DNA from: Sthenelais limicola
Lineage: Eukaryota; Annelida; Polychaeta; Phyllodocida; Sigalionidae
Direction: 5' to 3'
Assembly (NCBI GenBank): GCA_942159475.1
Contig: OW804094.1
Location: 135,828,755 to 135,892,754 of the forward strand
DNA: 64,000 nucleotides
The position numbers and the translations under genes are program-made. How positions within the stretch are numbered: the first letter of the stretch is position 1; every line of letters starts with the position of its first letter. Under the pieces are notes generated by a model. The model did not search any database and was not told where the DNA came from. It saw only the letters and a program-made list of their open reading frames with translations. Positions 54,792 through 64,000 of this stretch are shown piece by piece.

Positions 54792-55695
54792 CATTAAAAT
54801 TATCGTCACAAAACGTAACACATAAATATAAGAGACACATGAAAACATGAGAAAAGTAAGACCGAATCCCCTGGCTCCAAAAGGTAAATCAAAACTCTTC
54901 ATGTTCCTCGGTTTGGGTTTAGAAAGTTAGTGAGTCAAGTCGTCAGACAAATGTGTAATAATATAACCTCATCAGATTGTTTTCATCATTTTTAAATCAG
55001 CAAAGACTGATAATATTGTACTTTACTTTACTTTGTTTAGGCTGAATAAAAATTATTCAAATACAAAATGACAACAGGGTGATTTTGGTCAAATGAATTG
55101 TTCAGGGTAGGAAAAGAACAGAGCACAAAGTAGTTCACTCAAAGTTTTGATCGATTTTAAGTGCAAGTACAGCTTTAAGGGACGTAACTTTCTAACCCAA
55201 ACCTGATGCTTGATAATGGCCTTTAAAGACTGTAACTTTCCCCCACTTAATCTGTAATTAGAAAATAAAGATACATATGAAGAGACAACGATATATCTGA
55301 GTACTAGTGTTCCATTTGGTGATCATATTGATCGAATTCTTGTTGTTAAGACCCACTGCTTCTTCTTTCTTTTCTCCTTCAAGGCGGCAATATGGTCGCG
55401 TAGAGAATTTGTCCATCGATTTCTCCTGGATTAATTTCCTCCTGCCTTACAGTTGACCCCTCTAGCTAGTTACCATGTCATACAAGTGCTCCAGTGTTTC
55501 CCCCACCCTGGAGGAGCCAAGCTCATTCCTCCAGGCCCTCTCCTTGGCAACCTTTTATGAGCTTTTCAAGGAAGTCTGCTGCACCTCTTCTTCCCGGATA
55601 CATATCCTCTTGTGAACGCGGCCGGATTCCAGGGAGAACTGTAAACCAGGATGTGGAGGAGTTCCCTCTGCGTCCCCTCCTGGATACATGGTATA
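54792..55695. other. Unassigned interval
   Basis: A GC-richer patch (55470-55690) holds short open frames without known motifs. The rest is AT-rich and unrecognised. Confidence 0.35.
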
Positions 55696-56308
55696 GGGTC
55701 AGATCGTCAGAAAATGTACAAGTCGAACTGGCAGCTCTACAGATTAATGTGATGTGTTTCAGGAAAATGAGTCATAAGTCGCAAAAAATAAATTTTTGAG
55801 ATACCATTATATTGGGAAGAGGAGATCAAGCCGATTCCAATGATAGTAAACAGTCTACTAATCTTATAAATATTTCTAGATTTTAAGTTTGATATTTTCG
55901 TTTTTTGAAAGAAAAAGTATCCAATATTTCTGGGGGTCAATAAACAATAAAGTAACTAAATGTAGTCCATATGAGGACCTTTAAAACGAAAAGATATATT
56001 ACATAGATTGTCCTGAAATTTGATACATCGATTAATAGGGCTATACGTGATAAACCCTCCAAAAAATAGAACATTCCAATAATGTGATCTTACACTTTGA
56101 GATTATATCAATTTTGCGACTTATGACTCATTTAGTAGTTTCTGATAAATTAGGCTGATAAATGAAGAATACGGGGTATATCTGAGTCTATTTTGTATTG
56201 TGTTATTTTGAAATAGCACTTCTGCTATGTTAAACTGTATTTTGAAGCTCATTTTTGTCTTAAATTTGGGCTATTTGAGATTGAGTACATTTTCTGCCGA
56301 TCTGAACC
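55696..56308 (+). mobile_element. MITE-A copy 42, interrupted by MITE-C
   Basis: The left piece is 55696-55748 (to GCAGCTCTACAGATTAAT). The right piece is 56131-56308 (from TTTAGTAGTTTCTGATAAAT to CTGCCGATCTGAACC). Confidence 0.87.
55749..56131 (+). mobile_element. MITE-C copy inside MITE-A
   Basis: Starts GTGATGTGTTTCAGGAAAAT. The right end stops at GCGACTTATGACTCATTT, lacking the last 18 or so bases. Confidence 0.87.
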
Positions 56309-56914
56309 ATATACAGTACACCAGCATCTAGACATACACCAAGAATCGCATTATCTATTATACGCCAATGCTGTATGAGAGCTACAATGAATGGGGTACA
56401 ATGAGAATAATAGTATTGGACACATAATATAATAGAGTCATAGTCACTAAACAAAGAACTATTAAGCTCTGGGCGTTTAGTTCAACCTCTCCCTATAAAG
56501 ATTGGACTTTATGATAGAACGGTACCTTCAACATTAACCAAACCATCTCATCTCATTTACTAACTTTCACCAACTCATACCTGACTAGGATCAATTAACC
56601 TACTATTGTTATATAAAAGCGTGGAATATCACAAATGAGCTTGATAGAATTTTGTAATTAAGTTAGTCTGTAACAGGGCGCAATGAAAAACACTCATTTC
56701 GAGTGAGCGTGTCTCTGTTAAAATATACCTGAATAAAAAATATATATAACTAGGATAATATTTATACACTAAGTGTTAAAACGAGAAGTATGATAGGTTT
56801 ATATTATATTATATTATATTATATTGTATTATATTATATCATAAACACTTTGTACTGTACATACTGGGGTTGTGTTCACGTAATGTCTCTATATTTGTAG
56901 TTTTCCCCATAGCA
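56309..56914. other. Unassigned interval
   Basis: Includes a (ATATT)n tract at about 56800-56840. Confidence 0.35.
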
Positions 56915-57038
56915 GACCCTCTTTCCTCTATAAAAGTAATGGCTGGAAGATCTGGGTTAATTCCAGAAGCCTGTTGACCTCTTTGTCATCTCTCACACAC
57001 GTGTATAACTTTGACAAATAAATGATTATTCAATTCAA
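56915..57038 (+). mobile_element. LINE 3' end fragment
   Basis: GGCTGGAAGATCTGGGTTAA, TTCCAGAAGCCTGTTGACC, TTTGACAAATAAATG and the tail ATTCAATTCAA. Matches the minus-strand fragment at 52378-52520. Confidence 0.72.
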
Positions 57039-57941
57039 TCTGAGTTCTTTTTTCTTTCAACCTTTACATAATACATGGCGATTCAGATTGTAAGGTTTAT
57101 ATTTCAACTTTCTACTTTGCTGAGGTCATATAATAGTAAATAGTGAATGGAACTTGTCTAATAATTTCTAAATCATCCGGTTGCAATGAAATACCGATGC
57201 AAGTGTACAAGCTTCTCTTTAAATATATCACCAATCAAATGATATTTACACTTAACATTTCAGTTAACCAAGGCATAATGCCTACAATCTGGAAAAAGGC
57301 GACGGTTATACCAATCCCAAAGAAGGGTAATTCCACCCATGCGAATAACCTACGACCTATTTCCCATACCTATGTAGCCGCCAAATTGCTTGAAAAACAT
57401 GTCAATAGTCAAATTCAAAACTTCCTTGATACCCATGAAATTGTATCAACTATCCAAGGAGGATTCAGAAAAAACTCCTCAACTTCTGAAACGATCTCCC
57501 TACTCCTATACAAATTACTTAATAATATGAATCAGCACCAATTAATTAGTCTAGTCTTCTTCGATTACCAAAAAGCTTTTGATTCTATCCATCATGACCT
57601 ACTACTTTCTAAAATTAAAGCATATTACTTACCAATGTGGTTCCAAACTTGGATCATTGATTATCTATTCAACAAACAACAAAGAAGTAAAATATGCCAA
57701 CGCCACTTCTGGTTACATATGGTGTCCCTCAGGGTTCAGTACTAGGACCACTATTATTCAATGTTTTTGTTAATGATATTAGTAGGTTAAACTTATCAAG
57801 TAATATTTTACTATTTGCTGACAATATTGTACTTATAAATTCAGTGCATATTGAAGATCGATTAATATACCATTGCCAAGCTGACACCAACTCTATTGCC
57901 AACTGGAGTACTAGTAACAAACTATCCATAAGCCCACCTAA

Positions 57942-58449
57942 TAGGGGGCCACACTGATGGCGATGGGCTTTGTGGTAAGCTTTGCAATAAGTTTCCTGAT
58001 AAAATGGAACGTTTTCTATCACAAACGTAATCCTGTCGAAGCAGATAGTGCTACTTCCTGATAGGTTTTGCGACGGGTTTTGCGACGGAAAAAGTCGCGG
58101 AGTTTATCACAAAATTACTTGACATGTTTAATATTTGTTTGCAATATGTAGTCTATCGGGAGAAGTTAATATGCTTTGTGATTGATCGCAAAAGTGTGTT
58201 CTGCTTTGTGATGGGTTTTGTGATAGCCTTTTGCGATACAGAACTCAAAATCATCTGCTAAAGTCGAGGTATATCACAAAACTCTGTCTCAAACCATGTC
58301 ATAAAAAAAGTCTATTGCGACGCACTTTGCGACGCACTTTGCGACGCACTTTGCGACGCACTTTTGCGATAATTTATTTCCATTGTCATTGCAAAGGTTA
58401 ATCACCTAAGTCTATCACGAAGCCCATCACCATCAGTGTGGGCTCCCTA
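57942..58449. mobile_element. Element E: 0.5-kb inverted-repeat transposon in the RT
   Basis: TAGGGGGCCACACTGATGG is mirrored by CCATCAGTGTGGGCTCCCTA. The interior has repeated TTGCGAT and four copies of GCGACGCACTTT (58317-58368). Removing it restores the reading PPKTKVH in the host frame. It resembles MITE-B in plan (GGTAAGC and GCGATGG words near the ends) and may be a distant relative. No transposase. Confidence 0.85.
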
Positions 58450-59392
58450 GACAAAAGTGCATCTACCCATCGCCGATGTTAGGTGATAAAAACCCCACTG
58501 ACAACATTACCATTTTTATTAGTCCACTACAATGGTTAACATGTTTACTTACCTTGGTGTAACATTCAACACTAGATTAAAATTTAATGACATGGCTAAA
58601 GGTATTATGACCAGGGCAAATGCCCGCCTATACAACTTATACATTAACCAACATGCATTAGATAGTAGAACGAGATTGTTACTTGTTAAATCGATGGTAC
58701 TGAGCTATTAGGATTATGGCAACATATGTTACTTAACCTGTGGCCAAATTACAATAGATAGCTTGCAAATAGTTCAAAACAAATCGTTAAGATTTGCATT
58801 AATGAAACCCATATGGCACAATGTTCAGGATCTCTGCCTCAAACACTATGTTGGTTAGACAATGTATATTCTTTAGTATTTAAGTATTTAAAGATTTTTA
58901 TTCAGCAAAGACATTATGAGTGGTACATTTTTCTCAGTCCAGGCTGCTGAAAAAATTATGAAACTTACAGAAAAGATGTACAAATATTCTAGTATATCAC
59001 AATTTGAACTTACTTACAAGAAAAAACCCCGATGCAGAGTATACAAAAGGTTGCTAATGTTACATACATCAAAACTGAAGATAACTAAATAGAAAAATAT
59101 ATAATAGAAATAAAACTAATAGATGTGCAGGTCTATGCCTTTTAAATTAATCAAAAAATCATACCAACCTATCAGAAACTAGATTACGAATACAATTGGG
59201 GAAAAATGAAGATGAAAATAAAATAAAAGCACTAAAATAACCACCCCTGCGGCGTTGAGTGAATTTCAAGTTTTCTCCAAATTCAAGTTTACAACAAGTT
59301 TAGAATTAATATATTCCAAGGTTAATATCATGAAATTCATCCACAAGCAACTACATCACGATCACATCAGACTTAACGGGCAAGAAAAAAGA

Positions 59393-59525
59393 AGACAATT
59401 AAAATACGATTTACTTATCCTGGCAAAAACAAGCATCCGCCCTGCCATGCTTTCCTCCTCTTTTATCGTCTGACAACTGGTGGCGTTTGATATGTTTTTT
59501 CGCCGCACTTTCACTAAAGGTAGAC
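59393..59525 (+). repeat. 133-base dispersed repeat, copy 1
   Basis: Matches 61843-61975: AGACAATTAAAATACGATT, AAAAACAAGC, CTTTTATCGTCTGAC, GTTTGATATGTTTTTTCG. Probably part of a LINE ORF2 or its neighbour; a frame FTYPGKNK.PPCH.F can be followed with one shift. Confidence 0.88.
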
Positions 59526-59989
59526 AATTATAACTTAAGAGAACATCGCGAGCTAAATTTTGAGGTAAATCGTCCTAACTTACTAACATATCACAACTCA
59601 TACTGTTATTCAGGAATTCTATGGTGGAAGCACCTAAATGTACAATACAGATCCTTAGTCTTGATTGACTCTTTCAAAATTGAATTAAAAAAGGACATAC
59701 TCGCAGATCTAATTCATATTTCTAGGTTGTTGTTTTTTGTATTTTGAATATTCCTAGGTTTTAATGCATTGAAGGTTACCATACGAAATAATCACTATAT
59801 TGAACTGTCAGCCCTAATCAATCCTTTGAGGATGACGATACTTACACGATTGAATAACCGGTTACTTTTTACTTTTGATACAATATTAATGTCTCTCCCT
59901 CCCCTATCCCCCCACCCCCCATGCCCGAGCCACATTAATCCCATGACCTATGCCAAACATCAACCTGAATACAAATCTATTTTTAAAAA

Positions 59990-60084
59990 AAAGCACCCCA
60001 AAATAAAAGCATTCCCACAAATACATCTTGTGAATAAAACACTTTGAAAAATACCTATTTTGCGACGTGTGACTCATTTCCCTG
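59990..60084 (+). mobile_element. MITE-C right-end fragment
   Basis: AAGCACCCCAAAATAAAAGC to GCGACGTGTGACTCATTTCC. Its last bases are separated by element I and resume at 60332 (ACGTATCACATAT). Confidence 0.75.
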
Positions 60085-60331
60085 TAAAGCTGAGCCCACA
60101 CATTCAAGAAATCAGAGCCGAATTGGCCTTAAGGCAATTCGTATAAAATTCAAAATCATTCTTAAGAAACATACTTGAGTTCCGTAATGTGTGGGCTTTC
60201 TAAGGTAGAAACCTCCAATTCATATGATAAATCGTGGGTTCTTACGACAATTCATAGGCAAAATTTTTTACTTTTAGTGACTCCCCAATTCGTACGAATT
60301 GTGAGTTCTTGAATGTGTGGGCCCGGCCTTA
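60085..60331. mobile_element. MITE-I, inside a MITE-C end
   Basis: TAAAGCTGAGCCCACACATTC is mirrored by GAATGTGTGGGCCCGGCCTTA. The interior has inverse pairs such as CAATTCGTA/TACGAATTG. Non-coding. The TA at the junction suggests a TA target. Confidence 0.82.
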
Positions 60332-60344
60332 CGTATCACATATC

Positions 60345-61329
60345 ATTTTCTAGTTTCAGTGTCAGTGGTGCCCCAACTACTGCTTTAACTCCTTGACCGG
60401 TGCTTATTAACAATTACAGTATCCCGTTTCACAATTACTAAACATTTTCATCTGGGAAGCCTGTTTGGGAGGCTATATATAAATCACTGTTTGAAATGTC
60501 CATTTACTCCACTATTTTATATTATGAAAAGTATAAAAGGTAAACTAATCAGGAACTAAAAGAACAGAAATCACTACCATAAAATGTTAAACCACGAGAG
60601 TTTTCAACAATTACATTATAATCCTCAAGTCATATCGTTTTTATATTAGGCCTAAATGGGTTTTATCAGCATTTATCAGAGCTTTTTAGATCACAATTTA
60701 GGAAGATCATAGATATAACGGTACTGTAGTACCAAATTCATTGATAATACAAGAATGCCTATAGCCAATATTCCATACTTACTCAGATGTTATTAAAATA
60801 TATAATGTGTACTTGTATTCTTAGTATTATGTATCTATTTTGTTTGAATATTGGCGAAAAAACGGATGTTATAAAAGTACTGGCGTTTGGGAAACAGTCT
60901 AAAAAATAGTAATGGACGCAAATGAATTTTTCAAAAACTTTTGTAACTATGTTAATCAATTACAAAACGTAATCATTCATTAGTTAACATTTGGCCCAAA
61001 GATTGTTAAGATTGTATTTCTACTGGGAGCCATTTCTCGCCACTGCAGTGTATTTCAAACGGGCGTAGTTTGGCCGTCAAATGGATGATACATTCAATAG
61101 TAATTCAATAGCTTATAAATAAATGTATAAATCATCATTAATCCCATTTCTTAGTTGCCATGTCACCTTAATTTTAAACTCCAGTGTGACAAAGCTAGCT
61201 TATAAAGAACTATTACCTAATGTCCATCTAAACAAGACCGACATACATAACGGTAGAAAAGTGTAAAACCCGATTTTGGTTTATGACATTTTATTATATA
61301 TTAAACTTTAATACTCGATGTAGTTTTAG
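60345..61329. other. Unassigned AT-rich interval
   Basis: About 1 kb without a recognised element or coding signal. Confidence 0.4.
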
Positions 61330-61468
61330 AAAAGAAACAGCCAAGACTAAGGTTAACGTAGAAGGCATGGGCTGGAATATATCCTCGGATAAGCTCATTT
61401 ATAACCTGTTTTTCCGCGTACACTCTTTCTCGAAATAAAGAATTGGTTATCTTACCTTATCTTATCAT
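61330..61468 (+). mobile_element. Probable LINE 3' tail
   Basis: CTCGAAATAAAGAATTGGTT is followed by a TTATC-type tail (about 61447-61468), like the NADAR-LINE tail, but upstream similarity is weak. Confidence 0.45.
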
Positions 61469-61566
61469 TATTTCGCATAAAAATACAGGAAAATACTATA
61501 AGATTTGATAATACATAGAACCTTCAGTGTGTTATTGGAATAACGACGACTGTTTAAACATGTATT

Positions 61567-61796
61567 GGGTCAGATCTTCTGAAAATGTACAATCGACAAA
61601 TCTACATATCTGTTGTTTTTTTTAAATTAGATTGAGAAATGGTCAATACTAGGTATATCTGAGTACATGTGATATTGACTTGAATTAAACTGTTCCGTTA
61701 TGCTGGACTGAATTTTGAACCTTATTTTTGTCTTAAATTTAGGTTATTTGAAAAGATTTCTGAAGGTGAATTGTACATTTTCTGGCGACTTAACCC
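61567..61796 (+). mobile_element. MITE-A copy 43
   Basis: Left end GGGTCAGATCTTCTG. The right end is of the second type (CTGGCGACTTAACCC). Confidence 0.87.
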
Positions 61797-61842
61797 TTAT
61801 ATATATATGAACCGTTGCAATCAAATAAACCACTGTACTCGC

Positions 61843-61975
61843 AGACAATTAAAATACGATTTTACTTATCCTGGTAAAAACAAGCAGCCGCCCTGCCATC
61901 ATTTCTTCCTCTTTTATCGTCTGACGACTGGGGGCGTTTGATATGTTTTTTCGACGCACTTTCACTAAAGGTAGA
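61843..61975 (+). repeat. 133-base dispersed repeat, copy 2
   Basis: Same length as 59393-59525 and over 90 percent alike by eye. Flanks differ. Confidence 0.88.
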
Positions 61976-62288
61976 GACCTCATCAATCAAAACCACATTG
62001 AAACAACTCTTAACACTGGGTTTTTGAGCGCCTATGATTTATGATATCCCGATGGGATCAGATTGGCAACTCGCCCATAAGTAATCCATCACTGGCGTCG
62101 CATCCGCGTCCCAACCCGTTCAGCAGACGACATTTGATTGAATCGTCCTTCATTCATATCTAGGTGCGGCATAGCAGCATAACAGGCCCTCCTCCCTATC
62201 ACCCTGGTACCAGGGGAGACATATATACTCATGCAATATATATATTATATGTGTATAGATGTATATATGTATATGTGTATGTATATAT
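61976..62288. other. Unassigned interval
   Basis: TA-rich stretch at 62220-62288, nothing else seen. Confidence 0.35.
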
Positions 62289-62313
62289 GGGTCAGTTCCT
62301 CCCAAAATGTACA
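62289..62313 (+). mobile_element. MITE-A left-end remnant
   Basis: GGGTCAGTTCCTCCCAAAAT plus GTACA, then unrelated sequence. Confidence 0.5.
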
Positions 62314-62353
62314 AATATCGGGTTGCTGTATTCTCTTGCTGTTTATCTTATAT

Positions 62354-62589
62354 GGGTCAGATTTTCAGAAAATGTACAATTAAACTCAGCCAATCTTCTC
62401 AAATAACCCTAATTTCAGACGAAAATAAAGTTCAAAAATACAGTTTAACCTAACCAAACAGATTGCTAGAATCAATGCAATGGCGAAGATACTCCAATTT
62501 ACCTAGTATTGACCAAATTGCAGCCTAATTTAGCAGAAGTTACTAAATGTGTACAGCTGCCAATTGTACATTCTCTAAAAATCTGACCA
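62354..62589 (-). mobile_element. MITE-A copy 44
   Basis: Left end GGGTCAGATTTTCAG, right end CTAAAAATCTGACCA. Confidence 0.88.
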
Positions 62590-62619
62590 ATTATTACTAG
62601 CAAAGTACCCGTCCACCGG

Positions 62620-63013
62620 ACGGTCACCCTCTTCCTCTCTCTGTCTCTCCTCTCCTCCTTTCTCCGTGCCTTTCCTCCTTTTCTCCCCTTTCTCTCCCTG
62701 TCCCTACCCCCCTTCTCCTCTCCCCTTCCCTATTCTCTCTCCCTCTCTTTTCTCTCTATCCTCTTGTCCCTCACCTCCCTCTGCTTCTTTCATTCTCTCC
62801 TTCCCTCTCCCTCCCCTCCCTCTTTCCTCTCCCCCATCCTCACCCTCCCGTCTTTCTCTCCCTCTTCTTCTCTCTATCCTATTATCCCTGTCCCTATCTG
62901 ATTTCTCCCACCCTCTCCCTCTGCTTCTTCGCTCTCCCCCTCCCCTCCCCCTCTGATCTCTGCTCTCTCTCCTCACCCCACCCTCTCTTTTTCCTCGCTC
63001 TCCCCCTCCCTTA
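62620..63013 (+). repeat. Polypyrimidine tract, about 390 bases
   Basis: Almost pure C and T on the plus strand (CTCTCTC, CCCTCCC words), preceded by TACCCGTCCACCGGACGGTC, itself a small hairpin (GTCC.CCGGAC). Frames through it encode low-complexity Ser/Pro/Leu or Arg/Glu/Gly and are not genes. Confidence 0.9.
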
Positions 63014-63108
63014 GATACAAAACAATCTGCCTATGCCATTAAGAAGAATTACGAGAATAAATTACTGTTATGTTCTTTCTATAATCATTCAGATCTGACC
63101 TTCAGACC

Positions 63109-63600
63109 TATAACTTGTCTTACAGCAATTCCTGGGGTAGTATACTACCACCTATTGTTGTATGATGTTTTACCAGGTTGTTTAGTACAGCTTCTATAGC
63201 TTGTCTTACACTAACTCCTGGGGTAGTATACTACCACCTATTGTTGTATGATGTTTTACCAGGTTGTTTCGTACAGCTTCTATAGCTTGTCTTACACTAA
63301 CTCCTGGGATAGTATACTACCATCTATTGTTGTATTTTGTTTTATCAGGTTGTTTTGTACAATTTCTATAGCTTGTCTTATACCAACTCCTGGGATAGTA
63401 TACTACCATCTATTGTTTGTTTTTTTTAAAAAGAACTTTTATTGAGCACATTTTCATGGCACATGATAATGTCATGATACTCAATGGAAAGTCAATTTAA
63501 TAAATGGTAAGCAAAGGTAGTATAAGTTTTAAATCATTTAAACAGTAATATTACAGCTTCTATAGCTTGTCGTACATCAACTCCTGGGGTAGTATACTAC
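63109..63600 (+). repeat. 86-base tandem repeat, 4 copies plus a displaced fifth
   Basis: Units start at 63109, 63195, 63281 and 63367 with TATAGCTTGTCTTACACTAA and contain GGGGTAGTATACTACCA. A fifth piece at 63561-63600 is separated by about 140 unrelated bases (63421-63555). Each unit holds the palindrome GGTAGTATACTACC. Confidence 0.92.
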
Positions 63601-64000
63601 AATGTAATGCTAAAAAGATATTCTGCCTAAGTAAATTTGATGAAATAATTGTATTCCACACATGAAGCTTGGGGACAACATTAAAGAATTCGTCTAGGAG
63701 TAGATTCAGCAATCTTGTGTAGGTCGTAATAGCTGAGAATGAATGCAGCATTAATTGATTCATGTTCCAACAGGTTGCAATCAATAAGCACAATATTCAT
63801 AGCATTCACGTACCACCAGCTTCTCCCACCATTCAAGTCAAGTCAAGGCAAATCGTTATTTACATACTATATTCCTACCAAGGAAGGTTTAAACTGAGGT
63901 CATATAATAGTAAGCCTTTTGAAGGAAATCCATCCCAGGTGAGATGGAATTTGTATGCTTGTAAAATCGTTCATATTTTGGTCAATCCACTTCCCGTATT
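63601..64000. other. Unassigned end of window, possible LINE tail
   Basis: CAAGTCAAGTCAAGGCAAATC at 63834-63854 looks like a minus-strand LINE tail of (TTGAC)n type. TGAGGTCATATAATAGTAA at 63895-63913 also occurs at 57120-57138, just before the decayed LINE. Confidence 0.4.

Larger units (their letters stand above)
57143..59750 (+). pseudogene. Decayed LINE ORF2 (reverse transcriptase), split by element E
   Basis: RT blocks are readable: PIPKKGN, NLRPISH, FFDYQKAFDSIHHDLL, then after a frameshift near 57700 GVPQGSVLGPLLFNVF and FADN (57814-57825, Asn replacing the second catalytic Asp). The frame continues across element E as KTKVH and, from about 58535, MFTYLGVTFNTRLKFNDMAK. A C-terminal block (NYNLREHRELNFE, CYSGILWWKHLN) lies at 59520-59735. 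The endonuclease and ORF1 are missing. This is not the same family as the intact LINE. It cannot encode an active enzyme. Confidence 0.85.

Noticed and set aside
55474..55620. About 45-codon frame with plausible composition
   Set aside because: Too short, no signal peptide or motif, no splice donor seen.
62666..62976. Ser/Pro/Leu-rich and Arg/Glu/Gly-rich frames
   Set aside because: Products of the polypyrimidine tract.

Overview
This window is eukaryotic nuclear DNA, AT-rich and almost wholly built from transposable elements and their debris. There are no operons or dense prokaryote-like ORFs. The mix of two-ORF LINEs, dozens of short inverted-repeat elements (MITEs), foldback elements, hammerhead-ribozyme-like motifs of the Penelope type, and an 80-base tandem repeat that starts in GAGTGA repeats and runs into TTTACGCCC suggests a marine invertebrate, most likely a mollusc or another lophotrochozoan. 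The mollusc link rests on memory of similar repeats and is weak.

The best-preserved feature is a full-length LINE (about 1233-7351) with two intact ORFs. It lies inside a 41-44 base minisatellite array (601-1232 and 7352-7868). ORF1 has a coiled coil, an RRM-like RNA-binding region and a C-terminal NADAR domain, a fold known to cleave ADP-ribose from guanine or to act as an N-glycosidase. ORF2 has an apurinic-type endonuclease and a reverse transcriptase. A truncated 3' copy of the same family is at 43945-44252. A second, decayed LINE (57143-59750) is broken by a DNA transposon.

The rest is dominated by short non-autonomous DNA elements, named locally here. MITE-A: about 235 bases, ends GGGTCAGATTTTCAGAAAAT, 4-base target duplications, roughly 45 copies. 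MITE-B: ends GGGTGGTCTCCACTGGCTGC, TTAA target, 4 copies. MITE-C: about 400 bases, ends GTGATGTGTTTCAGGAAAAT, 4-base duplication, about 12 copies or pieces. D: a single 3.2-kb element with 30-base inverted ends. E: about 0.5 kb, in the decayed LINE. F: ends GGGGATTTGCATAGCCGCC. G and H: long imperfect palindromes. I: ends GAGCCCACACATTCAAGAA. J: CAGTGGAACCTCTC ends. K: ends CAGTCCAGGCCCAAAGATG. These are nested in one another, so an insertion order can be read. Two satellite-like arrays appear to have grown out of MITE parts (the B core and an F end).

The only support for a host gene is a short minus-strand first exon with a signal peptide and splice donor (50683-50768) and an upstream TATA box. 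Most single-copy stretches between elements show nothing I can name. All family names A-K are labels for this window, not database names; copy boundaries were read by eye and may be off by a few bases.
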